A stretch of 64,000 nucleotides of DNA from Mycobacterium shimoidei (GCA_002101905.1 LQPU01000025.1:209595-273594), one strand, 5' to 3'. Numbered from the stretch's first letter, positions 8,661-16,917 are shown. Numbers and translations are program-made. Notes: generated by a model from the letters alone, not told the origin.

Positions 8661-9443
8661 ATGAAGCGTCTTGAAAACAACCGGATCCTGGTGACCGGCG
8701 CCGCCTCGGGTATCGGGCAGGCCACCACGCTGCGCCTACTCGACGAGGGCGCGGCCGTCGTCGCCGCCGACATCTCTGCGGACGGGCTGGCCAAGACCCG
8801 GGCCGAGGCGGGCGGCAGCGAGCATCTGACCACGGTGCAGATGGACATCGGCGACGAGAGTTCGGTGATCAACGGTGTGCGCTCGGCCGTCGACACGCTG
8901 GGCGGTCTCGATTCGCTGGTCAATGCGGCAGGGATACTGCGCGCCGCTCACACCCACCAGTTGAGCCTCGATGACTGGAACCGGATCATCGGCGTCAACC
9001 TGACCGGGACCTTCCTGGTAGTCCGGGAGGCGTTGCCGGCGCTGCTGGGCAACCCGCGCAGCGCGATCGTGAATTTCAGCTCGACGTCGGCGTCCTTCGC
9101 GCATCCCTACATGGCGGCGTACGCGGCGAGCAAGGGCGGCGTCCAATCCTTCACGCACGCACTGGCGCTCGAGTACGCCAAGCAGGGGCTGCGTGCGGTC
9201 TGTGTGGCACCCGGCAGCATCAAGTCCGGAATCACCGATGCCACAGCCGGATACATCCCGCCCGATGCGGACTGGGCGTTGTTCGGCCGGCTCTCGCCGA
9301 TCATGCCCACCACGTTGGAGTCCAGCGGCGCACCGATGGGCGGGCCCGACGCCGTCGCCGGTGTGATCGCCATGCTGGTCTCCGACGACGGCGCGTTCAT
9401 CACCGGCACCGAAATCCGCATCGACGGCGGGACGCACGCGTGA
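8661..9443 (+). CDS. Short-chain dehydrogenase/reductase
   Basis: A 260-residue classical SDR. It shows TGAASGIG at 12-19, NAAG at 88-91, the serine region near 140, catalytic Tyr154 and Lys158 in YAASK, and the C-terminal ITGTEIRIDGG closure, so all active-site elements are intact. The acidic residue after beta-2 (AADIS) favours NAD(H). It is 21 nt downstream of the Baeyer-Villiger gene, suggesting that it oxidises an alcohol to the ketone consumed by that enzyme, or acts on a downstream hydroxy-acid. The order relative to the monooxygenase is inferred from gene context only. Confidence 0.9.
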   Translation: MKRLENNRILVTGAASGIGQATTLRLLDEGAAVVAADISADGLAKTRAEAGGSEHLTTVQMDIGDESSVINGVRSAVDTLGGLDSLVNAAGILRAAHTHQLSLDDWNRIIGVNLTGTFLVVREALPALLGNPRSAIVNFSSTSASFAHPYMAAYAASKGGVQSFTHALALEYAKQGLRAVCVAPGSIKSGITDATAGYIPPDADWALFGRLSPIMPTTLESSGAPMGGPDAVAGVIAMLVSDDGAFITGTEIRIDGGTHA

Positions 9444-9492
9444 CACGCGCCGGCGACGATGCAGAGCGCAGCGATGGGGAGGAGCGGCGCCA

Positions 9493-10416
9493 ATGACAGC
9501 AGCCCAGGTGACTTACGAGGAAACAATCCGCGAAATCGCCACGGAGCCAGGTGTTCTGCGCTATCACGAGGCCGGCGACGGGCCGCCGCTGGTGTTATTG
9601 CACGGCTCGGGGCCGGGGGTGACGGGCTGGCGCAACTTCCGCGGGGTGCTGGGCACGTTTTCCGAGTTCTTCCGCTGCCTGGTTCTGGAATTCCCCGGCT
9701 TCGGTGTCAGCGACGACTTCGGCGGGCATCCGATGATCACCGCGTTCGACGCGGTCACGCGGTTTTTGGACGCTCTTGACCTCGACACCGTCGACATCAT
9801 CGGCAATTCGATGGGCGGCGGAGTCGCGCTCAACGTCGCGATGTCCCAGCCCGACCGGGTGCGCCGGCTGGTGACCATCGGCGGTATCGGCCGCAATGTC
9901 TTCAGTCCCGGCCCGCCGGAGGGTATTCGGCTGCTGCAGGAGTTCACCGAGGAGCCCAGCCGCGAGCGGTTGATCCGTTGGCTGCACTCGATGGTGTACG
10001 ACCCCGCGGTCATCACCGACGAGCTGATCGAAGAACGGTGGGCTCACGCCACCGATCCGGCCACCCTGGCCAGCGCACGGCGGATGTACAGCAAAGAAGC
10101 GTTCGAGCAGATGATCAAGGCGATGGAGTCGTCCAACGGCCCGCAGCCGTGGGCCATGATGCACCGGATCAAGGCGCCGACCTTGATCACCTGGGGTCGC
10201 GACGATCGGGTGAGTCCCCTGGACATGGCGCTGATCCCGATGCGCACCATCCCCAACGCGGAGCTGCATGTGTTCCCGAACTGCGGTCACTGGACCATGA
10301 TCGAGGCCAAAGAAGCCTTCGAGAATGTGGTGTCGGCGTTTCTTCTTCGCCGCGAGAGTGCAACTGGCGACGGGTCTACTCGAGAAATGCGTCAGCAGTT
10401 GCACTCTCGCGGCTAG
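9493..10416 (+). CDS. Alpha/beta hydrolase, meta-cleavage-product hydrolase-like (MhpC/HsaD type)
   Basis: A 307-residue hydrolase with LLHGSGPGVTGW (oxyanion segment at 35-46, characteristic of C-C bond hydrolases), nucleophile Ser106 in GNSMGG, acid in GRDD (237-238) and His266 in NCGHW. MhpC/BphD/HsaD enzymes hydrolyse the ring-opened product of extradiol dioxygenases, so this fits the dioxygenase at 4802-5728. The family normally ends near FLLRR (residue 287). The last 20 residues here are encoded by a 63-bp inverted-repeat element that has recoded the C-terminus and supplied the stop region. It converges on the LCP gene with overlapping ends. Confidence 0.87.
   Translation: MTAAQVTYEETIREIATEPGVLRYHEAGDGPPLVLLHGSGPGVTGWRNFRGVLGTFSEFFRCLVLEFPGFGVSDDFGGHPMITAFDAVTRFLDALDLDTVDIIGNSMGGGVALNVAMSQPDRVRRLVTIGGIGRNVFSPGPPEGIRLLQEFTEEPSRERLIRWLHSMVYDPAVITDELIEERWAHATDPATLASARRMYSKEAFEQMIKAMESSNGPQPWAMMHRIKAPTLITWGRDDRVSPLDMALIPMRTIPNAELHVFPNCGHWTMIEAKEAFENVVSAFLLRRESATGDGSTREMRQQLHSRG
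10350..10412. repeat. Inverted repeat with perfect 17-bp arms at a convergent gene junction
   Basis: The left arm CCGCGAGAGTGCAACTG (10350-10366) and right arm CAGTTGCACTCTCGCGG (10396-10412) are exact reverse complements with a 29-nt loop. It sits inside the last codons of the hydrolase and abuts the stop of the LCP gene. It may act as a bidirectional terminator or be a small dispersed palindromic element; there is no T-tract. Confidence 0.75.
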
Positions 10417-12002
10417 TTAACACACGGCACCCCGCCGCCGTCGATCGGTGCACCCTGGTCGGGCGTCGGCTCAGTGCTCGTCGTGCTATGTGAGCCGTAG
10501 TAGGAGCTGGCCGCCCCGGTGGTTCGGTCCAAGGAGCCGGTGGAGGACACCGAGTAGTCGTCGCCGACGACGACTTGAATGCGGTCGGTGCTCAACGCCG
10601 AGTCGCTGTGATCGGCGGCATCGATGCCCAGCAACGCGGCGATGGACTGCGCATCGGTTTTGGCGCCGGGTCCGTAATCGACTGTTGTTTCCTTCGATTC
10701 GCCGTACTCGCTGTCACGCACTGTGCCGGCCGCGTAGCCGTGCTGGCTCAGAATCCGAGACACCTTGCTCGCGAGCCCACCAGTGTCGCTGGCGTTGACC
10801 ACGTCGACGACGGTCGACGGGTTCGGCGCGGCGGGCGCGCTCATGCCGAACGCCGCCGCTACTTCGGCCTTGATCGCCCTGGGGTCAACGATATTGACGT
10901 CTTGGCCGTTGACGTTTTCGTATCGCAACACCGGAAGCGTGCGGTATTCGACGTCGGCGCCGGCGAGGGCGCCCATGCGACGGAACTGGCTCTCGTCCCA
11001 ACCCGCCGACAACACAACGTCTTTGCGCGCCACTGCCATCAGGCTTTTCAACTTGCTCAAGTCCGTGAAGGTGCCCGAGTCCTGGAGCTGGCGCACGACC
11101 GATGAAAGGAACGCCTGCTGGCGGTGAGTGCGATCGAGGTCGCCGTTTTCCAGGCCGTGGCGCTGGCGCACGAACGACAACGCCTGTTCGGCGTTCAACG
11201 TCTGGCGGCCGGCCGGGAAATCAGCACCCGAATACGGGTCGTAAACGGCGTGCTTGAGGCATACCTGTACCCCGCCGAGGCTTTGGGTCAGGTCGTAGAA
11301 ACCGGCCAGGTTGATCTCGGCGAAGTAGTCGATCGGCACGCCGGTCAAATTGCGCACCGCCCGCAGGGTGGCCGACCGACCCGCCTCGCGGCCCTTGGTC
11401 TCGAGTTCTTTTTGGTCGCTCACGCCTTTGTCCATGAGCTTTTCTTCGGTGTAAGCCTTCGTGAGCCCGTAGGCTTCCTTGATCTTGATGTGGTCGTATC
11501 CGGGCACGCCGGTGAACCGCACATAGTCGTCACGGGGAATCGAAAACGCGCTCACTTTGTCGTCGGTGCCCACATGCACGAGGATCAAGGTGTTGGTGTT
11601 GTACCCGCCGTCGTCGGAGTCGCCGGCATGCAGATGCTTGAGCACGGCCCACGGCAGTTCGTTGCCGTCCTGATCTTTGCGGGAATCCAGGCCGATCAGC
11701 AGGATATTCATCGCGCCGCCGGCCGAGTGCGGGTCGTCAGAGCCCAGTGCCTGCGAAACGGTGACCCCGCCCAGGACACCGTGGGCCACCCACCAGCCGG
11801 CCCCGGTCGCGAGCACGGCCAATACCGACACCAGGGCAACCACGCCGCGGGCCAACCGTCGGCGGATCTGCCATGGCGCTGGTTTCTTACGGCGGTGCTT
11901 GCCACCGCCGGTCCGATTGGACACCACAATCTCGAATCTGCCAGGAGCGCCGCGCCCGCCCCCCGACGGCATGTTGCGGCGACAACGTCTAGGTCTTGAC
12001 AT
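10413..12002 (-). CDS. LytR-CpsA-Psr (LCP) family cell-wall phosphotransferase
   Basis: A 529-residue protein from the ATG at 12002. It has a basic cytoplasmic N-terminus (NRTGGGKHRRKK), one membrane helix (about residues 50-75, VVALVSVLAVLATGAGWWVA), then the extracellular LCP domain with NILLIGLDSR, NTNTLILVHV, FSIPRDDYV and FVRQRHGLENGDLDR, the Arg/Asp-rich residues that bind polyprenyl pyrophosphate. A LytR_C domain follows (VDVVNASDTGGLASKVSRIL). In mycobacteria LCP proteins ligate arabinogalactan to peptidoglycan. The C-terminal tail is Ser/Thr-rich. The gene is monocistronic as seen here, converging on the hydrolase to its left. Confidence 0.9.
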   Translation of the reverse strand: MSRPRRCRRNMPSGGGRGAPGRFEIVVSNRTGGGKHRRKKPAPWQIRRRLARGVVALVSVLAVLATGAGWWVAHGVLGGVTVSQALGSDDPHSAGGAMNILLIGLDSRKDQDGNELPWAVLKHLHAGDSDDGGYNTNTLILVHVGTDDKVSAFSIPRDDYVRFTGVPGYDHIKIKEAYGLTKAYTEEKLMDKGVSDQKELETKGREAGRSATLRAVRNLTGVPIDYFAEINLAGFYDLTQSLGGVQVCLKHAVYDPYSGADFPAGRQTLNAEQALSFVRQRHGLENGDLDRTHRQQAFLSSVVRQLQDSGTFTDLSKLKSLMAVARKDVVLSAGWDESQFRRMGALAGADVEYRTLPVLRYENVNGQDVNIVDPRAIKAEVAAAFGMSAPAAPNPSTVVDVVNASDTGGLASKVSRILSQHGYAAGTVRDSEYGESKETTVDYGPGAKTDAQSIAALLGIDAADHSDSALSTDRIQVVVGDDYSVSSTGSLDRTTGAASSYYGSHSTTSTEPTPDQGAPIDGGGVPCVN

Positions 12003-12322
12003 CCAAGTATGCCGTAACTGATCGCCGAGGCTTCCGACACCGGGTGTGACCAGCGGTTGAATCTGCAAGTTCGCCACGACGAGGGGTCCGCGGGTGCCAG
12101 ACTTCGATAATCGGCCGACGAAGTGAGACCAGCACGATGTACGCCGTTGCAACCACAGCGAGTCCGGCGGCGGTGGCGGGCGGTTCAGCAATCATCGCCT
12201 CCGCATCCGTACCGGCCGAATGCGGTTGCCCACCTGGTCAGCGGTCCCCGGTTCGGGCGCGCGGGGGACCGCTTTTTCAAATTTCCGCAACGAGGGGACA
12301 TCCCCATGAAGGGAGTACGCAG
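12003..12322 (+). other. 320-nt intergenic region with possible leader RNA
   Basis: This stretch lies between the LCP start (minus) and a small plus-strand gene. It holds the LCP promoter side, no convincing gene, a strong hairpin-plus-T-tract terminator at 12240-12277, and a 7-codon mini-ORF (ATG at 12306, stop at 12327-12329) overlapping the start of the next gene. An attenuated leader or short RNA is possible. Confidence 0.4.
12240..12277 (+). terminator. Intrinsic terminator-like hairpin with T-tract
   Basis: AGCGGTCCCC at 12240-12249 pairs perfectly with GGGGACCGCT at 12264-12273 across a 14-nt loop and is followed directly by a T run (12273-12277). It is one of the few canonical intrinsic terminators here, yet no gene ends upstream on the plus strand. 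Confidence 0.7.
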
Positions 12323-12640
12323 ATGCTAAGCACCGTACCGGTCCACGACAATCGGGGCTCTGCACAGCAAGCGCAGGATGCCGAGTTGTTGAAAGAGTCA
12401 GGTGTGCACAAGCTCGTCATCGCTGACCGCGAAGGCAACTGCTTGGCGTTCTTATTGGCTTGGGACAACTTCGTTTACGACGCTGAGACCGACACCTATG
12501 TGTGTGTTGCCGACAGCGACGGCAGAGAACTCATGACCATGTACACCGCGGGTGAAATCAGGTCGGCGCCCGGAGCGAACATGTATGTCGTGACGGCGCC
12601 GGACCACTCCAGCGGTCGTAGGATGTTGCGGCCCTGTTGA
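12323..12640 (+). CDS. Hypothetical protein, 105 residues
   Basis: A 105-residue protein from the ATG at 12323, preceded by a GGGAG ribosome site (12311-12315). The sequence begins MLSTVPVHDNRGSAQQ and contains a strand-rich core (HKLVIADREGNCLAFLLAWDNFVYD, then TYVCVADSDGRELMTMYTAG). It has three cysteines, no signal peptide and no membrane segment. I do not recognise the family. It stands alone between the terminator at 12277 and the TetR gene at 12821. An upstream reading frame from 12137 would extend it, but the terminator and ribosome site argue for this start. Confidence 0.55.
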   Translation: MLSTVPVHDNRGSAQQAQDAELLKESGVHKLVIADREGNCLAFLLAWDNFVYDAETDTYVCVADSDGRELMTMYTAGEIRSAPGANMYVVTAPDHSSGRRMLRPC

Positions 12641-12782
12641 CAGTCTTGAGTTGAGCCAAGCGCCCGGTGGACCGCAGGCGCGATCTGTTGCGTGCAGGCT
12701 GTCCGCAGGCTGATCGGTGTCGTTCGGGTCGGGCGGCCCAGCCGCCACACCCGGTGGGGGCTTGCGCGGCGAGCGTATGATA

Positions 12783-12798
12783 GACCGCTCGTACGGTT
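12783..12798. promoter_or_regulatory. TetR-type operator candidate, site 1
   Basis: GACCGCTCGTACGGTT lies 22 nt before the ATG of the TetR gene. It shares the pattern GACyG-y-n-CGTA-y-rGT with two palindromes upstream of the mce operon (13510-13525 and 13681-13696), which suggests that one regulator binds all three. Confidence 0.5.
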
Positions 12799-12820
12799 AG
12801 TTTAGTTCTGAAGGGTGCGA

Positions 12821-13492
12821 ATGCCCAGGTCGCCTGGCAGGCGTGGCGAGATTCTCGACGCGTTCGTCCGCTATGTCGCCGAACGTGGCTATGAACGAAC
12901 GAACATCGGTGACATCGCCGATGAGCTTGGCATGTCCAAGGGCACCATCGTTCATCACTTCGGAACCAAAGCGCAGATGTTGCGAGAGCTCGAAGAAACC
13001 CATCTGACCCGCCAGCTCGAGGTGCTCGGCAAGGTCTGGGACCGCTTGGCGTTGCCGCATGAACGGATCGCCGCCGTCATCTACACATCCGTGCTGTTGC
13101 AGGTGGTTGCGCGCGACGCGACGGTCGCAAGCCAGCGCGAGGTGATTCACTTGTACGACGACCCGGCGATGCGGCAAGTACGCAAATTGCGTAATCAGTT
13201 GCAAACACTCACGATCGAGGAGATCCGCAAGGGAGTCGAAAGCGGGGCTTTCCGCAGCGTGGACGTCGACTTGGCGGCATTGCAGCTTTGGGGATCGCTG
13301 CAGTGGATGTGGGTGTGGTTCGACCCCGCCGATTCCCGAAGTCCGGAACAAGTCGGGGCCGCGTTCGTCGACGTGTTCCTCGGCGGATTGCTACTCGACC
13401 GCCTGGGGCTCAGCAAGTGGGCTGACCCCTCCGGGGAAGTGGTATCGGTGGTGCGCGAATGCCTTGCCGCGGTATTGAGCGCGACCGATTGA
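12821..13492 (+). CDS. TetR-family regulator, likely controls the mce operon
   Basis: A 223-residue regulator; the ATG at 12821 is preferred over the GTG at 12815 because the AAGGG ribosome site is correctly spaced only for the ATG. The N-terminal helix-turn-helix (residues 8-55: EILDAFVRYVAERGYERTNIGDIADELGMSKGTI... split here) ends in the TetR hallmark GTIVHHFGTKAQML. The C-terminal ligand domain is helical with WMWVWFDP. It precedes the yrbE/mce operon on the same strand, separated by 443 nt. Similar palindromes before this gene and before the operon suggest autoregulation and repression of lipid import. The ligand is unknown. Confidence 0.88.
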   Translation: MPRSPGRRGEILDAFVRYVAERGYERTNIGDIADELGMSKGTIVHHFGTKAQMLRELEETHLTRQLEVLGKVWDRLALPHERIAAVIYTSVLLQVVARDATVASQREVIHLYDDPAMRQVRKLRNQLQTLTIEEIRKGVESGAFRSVDVDLAALQLWGSLQWMWVWFDPADSRSPEQVGAAFVDVFLGGLLLDRLGLSKWADPSGEVVSVVRECLAAVLSATD

Positions 13493-13509
13493 CCATCCCA
13501 GACGGTTAT

Positions 13510-13525
13510 GACTGTACGTATAGTC
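13510..13525. promoter_or_regulatory. TetR-type operator candidate, site 2
   Basis: GACTGTACGTATAGTC is palindromic at 14 of 16 positions. It lies 18 nt after the TetR stop codon, in the mce upstream region. Confidence 0.55.
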
Positions 13526-13680
13526 GGTTAATCGGACCCGCGAAGTACACCACGCAGTAAGTCCGTACCCCTGCCGACGGCCCGGCAAATGACTAAATGA
13601 CCAGGTAATACGGCATCTAGCTGCGATATCGCGATGCAAACTGTGAAAATCCAGCTTGAGTCGCTGCGCGGCGAATTATT

Positions 13681-13696
13681 GACTGCACGTACGGTC
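13681..13696. promoter_or_regulatory. TetR-type operator candidate, site 3
   Basis: GACTGCACGTACGGTC matches site 2 at 12 of 16 positions and shares its core CACGTA/TACGTA. It lies 240 nt upstream of yrbEA. Confidence 0.5.
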
Positions 13697-13935
13697 TGAT
13701 GCCATAGTTGCAGCGTGGCTCACACGACGGCGACATCGCGCCAACAGGCAAGGGTCGGCCCTGACGACGGGGAGGATCTTGCGCTGGGCCGCGGGCCGCG
13801 TCGACAACCGTCGCGCCCTGACGCGCTGCACCCGAGCCAGCGACGTTCCTCGCTCGCGCAAAGCTCCAAATGGCCCCTAGCTGAGTGCTTTTCGCTGCGG
13901 GCCGTCCAGCGCGGTCACGTCGAGGAGTGGCACCG

Positions 13936-14730
13936 ATGACGGCATCGACCATGTTTGTCGGCAGACTGCGCAACCAAATCCGACCGGGAGCGGAAGTCGC
14001 CGGTGGCTTTTTCCGGATGTGTGTGCTGACCGGCAAAGCCGTGGCGCGGCCATTCGAATGGCGCGAGTTCATTTGGACTGGCTGGTTTCTCATGCGGGTG
14101 TCGCTGCTGCCCACCATCGCGGTGTCCATCCCGGAAACGGTGTTGCTCATCTTCACGCTCAACGTTCTGCTGGCGGAGTTCGGCGCCGCCGACGTCTCCG
14201 GTGCCGGCGCCGCGATCGGTGCGGTCACCCAGCTCGGCCCGATCGTGACGGTCTTGGTGGTCGCCGGTGCGGGCGCCACCGCCATCTGCGCCGACCTGGG
14301 CGCCCGGACCATCCGAGAAGAGATCGACGCCATGGAGGTGCTCGGCATCGAGCCGATCCACCGGCTGGTGCTGCCCCGCGTCGTCGCCTCGACAGTCGTC
14401 GCGGTGCTGCTGAACGGTCTGGTGGTCGCCGTCGGGCTGGGGGGCGGCTATCTGTTCAGCGTGTACCTGCAGAACGTCTCGAGCGGTGCCTACCTGGCCA
14501 CCCTGACTGCCCTCACCGGTCTGCCCGAGGTGGTGATCGCGATCATCAAGGCCGCGACGTTCGGACTGATCGCCGGTTTGGTCGGCTGTTACCGGGGGTT
14601 GATCGCCCGCGGCGGGTCCAAAGGTCTGGGCACCGCCGTCAACGAGACCGTGGTGCTGTGTTTCATCGCGCTGTTCGCGGTCAACGCGGCGCTGACGACG
14701 ATCGGCGTCCGCTTCGGAACGGGGCGCTGA
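13936..14730 (+). CDS. yrbEA: YrbEA permease of an Mce lipid importer
   Basis: A 264-residue integral membrane protein from the ATG at 13936 (GAGGAG ribosome site 8 nt upstream). It has the MlaE/YrbE permease fold: several hydrophobic helices, the conserved VTQLGPIVTVLVVAGAGATAI region, and the coupling motif EEIDAMEVLGIEP (near residue 133) that contacts the MceG ATPase. YrbEA and YrbEB form the inner-membrane channel of Mce complexes that import lipids or sterols. It is the first gene of an eight-gene operon, overlapping or abutting yrbEB. The ATPase is encoded elsewhere, as usual in mycobacteria. Confidence 0.95.
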   Translation: MTASTMFVGRLRNQIRPGAEVAGGFFRMCVLTGKAVARPFEWREFIWTGWFLMRVSLLPTIAVSIPETVLLIFTLNVLLAEFGAADVSGAGAAIGAVTQLGPIVTVLVVAGAGATAICADLGARTIREEIDAMEVLGIEPIHRLVLPRVVASTVVAVLLNGLVVAVGLGGGYLFSVYLQNVSSGAYLATLTALTGLPEVVIAIIKAATFGLIAGLVGCYRGLIARGGSKGLGTAVNETVVLCFIALFAVNAALTTIGVRFGTGR

Positions 14731-14731
14731 C

Positions 14732-15601
14732 ATGGCGACGGTCGCCGCACCGCGTCCCGGGGCCCCCTCGGCTCACGACATTTTCCGTCGCTACAGCGGC
14801 ATCCCGGCGCAGCAACTGACCGAGATCGGCCAGATCGTCCGGTTCGCGCTGAGCGCCGTCGCGCAGATCCCGTTCGCAGTGCACCGTTACCGCAACGAGC
14901 TGTTGCGGATGATCGCGCAGATGGGGATGGGCACCGGCGCGATGGCCGTGGTCGGTGGCACGGCCGCGATCGTCGGGTTCATCACCTTGTCCGCGGGCTC
15001 GCTGGTCGCCATCCAAGGCTTCGCGTCGCTGGGCAACATCGGTGTCGAGGCATTCACCGGTTTTTTGGCCGCGATGGTCAATGTCCGGTTTGTGGCGCCG
15101 GTGGCCGCCGGTCAGGCGCTGGCCGCCACGGTCGGCGCCGGCGCCACCGCCGAACTCGGGGCCATGCGCATCAGCGAGGAGATCGACGCGCTGGAGGTGA
15201 TGAGCGTCAGGTCGATCGCCTACCTGGTGTCCACTCGCGTGGTGGCGGGCTTGGTCGTCATCATCCCGCTCTACGGGTTGGCGATCACGCTGGCGTTCCT
15301 GTCCGCCCAGATCACGACCGTCTTCTTCTACGGGCAATCCATCGGCACCTACAACCACTACTTCCACACATTCCTGCGCCTCGATGACGTCGCCTGGTCG
15401 TTCGCGGAGGTGATCCTGGTCGCAATCGTCGTGATGACCACCCACTGCTATTACGGCTACAACGCCACCGGTGGACCGGTCGGTGTCGGCGAAGCGGTTG
15501 GCCGGTCGATGCGACTGTCGTTGATCACGATCGTGGTCGTGGTGGTACTGACCGCGATGGCGGTCTACGGCAAGAACCCGAACTTCAACCTCACGGTGTA
15601 G
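14732..15601 (+). CDS. yrbEB: YrbEB permease of an Mce lipid importer
   Basis: A 289-residue paralogue of the preceding permease, starting 1 nt after its stop. It contains the same MlaE signature, GAGATAELGAMRISEEIDALEVMS near residues 136-158, followed by a re-entrant and three further membrane helices, ending with LITIVVVVVLTAMAVYG. It is expected to pair with YrbEA as the two permease subunits that feed lipids passed down the Mce hexamer. Its N-terminus (APSAHDIFRRYSGIPAQQL) is longer than that of YrbEA, as in other mce operons. Confidence 0.95.
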   Translation: MATVAAPRPGAPSAHDIFRRYSGIPAQQLTEIGQIVRFALSAVAQIPFAVHRYRNELLRMIAQMGMGTGAMAVVGGTAAIVGFITLSAGSLVAIQGFASLGNIGVEAFTGFLAAMVNVRFVAPVAAGQALAATVGAGATAELGAMRISEEIDALEVMSVRSIAYLVSTRVVAGLVVIIPLYGLAITLAFLSAQITTVFFYGQSIGTYNHYFHTFLRLDDVAWSFAEVILVAIVVMTTHCYYGYNATGGPVGVGEAVGRSMRLSLITIVVVVVLTAMAVYGKNPNFNLTV

Positions 15602-15606
15602 CTGTC

Positions 15607-16917
15607 ATGACTACGCCCGGGGGCAAGATCAACCCGCCTCGTATCCCGCGATACAAGACAACGGCTGTTGTGTTCCTGGTGGTTGCTGCAGCGGTGTTGG
15701 CGTTCGTGTGGTTCCAGTTTCGGGGCTCGCTCACGCCGAAGGTCACACTGACGATGCTCGCCCCCCGGTCCGGTCTGGTGATGGATCCTGGATCGAAGGT
15801 CACCTATAACGGCGTGGAAATCGGCCGGGTGGCCCGTATTTCGGAGATCGAGCGAGATGGCCTGCCGGCGGCCGAGTTTGTCTTGGACGTGCACCCGAAA
15901 TACATCAACCTCATACCGGCGAATGTGGATGCCAGTATCAAGGGCACCACAATCTTCGGCAACAAGTACGTGTCATTCAGATCGCCGAAGCATCCTGTGC
16001 CACAGCGAATCACATCAGAGCACGTTATCGATGCAACGTCGGTGACGACCGAGTTCAACACACTGTTCGAGACGATCACCGCGATCGTGAAAAAGGTGGA
16101 CCCGGTCAAGGTGAACCTGACGTTGGCAGCGGCCGCGGAGGCATTGAACGGGCTGGGTGACAAGTTTGGGCAGTCCATCGTCAACGGCAACGCCATCCTC
16201 GACGACATCAACCCGCGAATGCCACAGGTCCGGCATGACATTGCGCAGTTGGCGGCCCTCGGTGACACCTACGCCGACGCCGCACCGGATCTGTTGGACT
16301 CCCTTGACAACGCGGTGATCACGGCGCGGACCCTGCACCGGCAGGAAGCCGACTTGGACGCTGCGTTGTTGGCCGCAACCGGATTGGGCAACACCGGTGA
16401 AGACATCTTCCGCCGGGGCGGACCCTACCTGCAGCGGGGTGCTGCCGACCTCGTCACCACGGCGCAGCTGCTGGACACCTACAGTCCCGAGATCTTCTGC
16501 ACCATCCGCAATTACCACGACGCCGAACCTAAAACCTATGAGACGACGGGCGGCGGCAACGGCTACGCGCTGAGAACGATGACCGAGTTGATGTCCGGAT
16601 TGGGCGGAATACTGACTCCCGCGGGGATAGCGGGCACGTTGCTCACCGGAGGCCTCCTGGGCGTGGCCGGTCTGGTAGGCGGCGCACCGAATCCCTACGT
16701 CTATCCGGAGAATCTGCCACGAGTAAACGCACGTGGCGGACCGGGCGGCGCGCCCGGTTGCTGGCAGCCGATCACCCGGGATCTATGGCCGGCACCGTGG
16801 CTGGTGATGGACACCGGCGCCAGTCTCGCGCCGTACAACCACATCGACACCGGCTCCCCGTACGCCATCGAGTACGTCTGGGGCCGCCAAGTAGGGGATA
16901 ACACGATCAACCCATGA
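15607..16917 (+). CDS. mceA: MceA-type lipid-transport protein
   Basis: A 436-residue protein with a single N-terminal membrane helix (about residues 18-38, AVVFLVVAAAVLAFVWFQF) and the MCE domain (about 45-125) containing the VTYNGVEIGRV strand pair. It continues into the helical needle region (TEFNTLFETITAIVKKV and following) and the C-terminal CUP1-like domain ending in a Gly/Pro-rich tail. MceA-F form a heterohexameric needle across the periplasm. It follows yrbEB by 5 nt and overlaps mceB by 4 nt (ATGA). Numbering among the mycobacterial mce operons (mce1-mce8) is not assigned here. Confidence 0.94.
   Translation: MTTPGGKINPPRIPRYKTTAVVFLVVAAAVLAFVWFQFRGSLTPKVTLTMLAPRSGLVMDPGSKVTYNGVEIGRVARISEIERDGLPAAEFVLDVHPKYINLIPANVDASIKGTTIFGNKYVSFRSPKHPVPQRITSEHVIDATSVTTEFNTLFETITAIVKKVDPVKVNLTLAAAAEALNGLGDKFGQSIVNGNAILDDINPRMPQVRHDIAQLAALGDTYADAAPDLLDSLDNAVITARTLHRQEADLDAALLAATGLGNTGEDIFRRGGPYLQRGAADLVTTAQLLDTYSPEIFCTIRNYHDAEPKTYETTGGGNGYALRTMTELMSGLGGILTPAGIAGTLLTGGLLGVAGLVGGAPNPYVYPENLPRVNARGGPGGAPGCWQPITRDLWPAPWLVMDTGASLAPYNHIDTGSPYAIEYVWGRQVGDNTINP

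Larger units (their letters stand above)
13493..13935 (+). promoter_or_regulatory. 443-nt regulatory region upstream of the mce operon
   Basis: No convincing gene is present; short reading frames here look like compositional shadows. It holds two TetR-like palindromes (13510-13525 and 13681-13696), the 10-bp palindrome GCGATATCGC (13623-13632), and a GAGGAG ribosome site at 13922-13927 that sets the yrbEA start. The mce promoter must lie here. Confidence 0.6.

Noticed and set aside
13715..13939. Small plus-strand frame in the mce upstream region
   Set aside because: No ribosome site, Arg/Ser/Pro-rich low-complexity product, and it overlaps the yrbEA ribosome site; likely noncoding.
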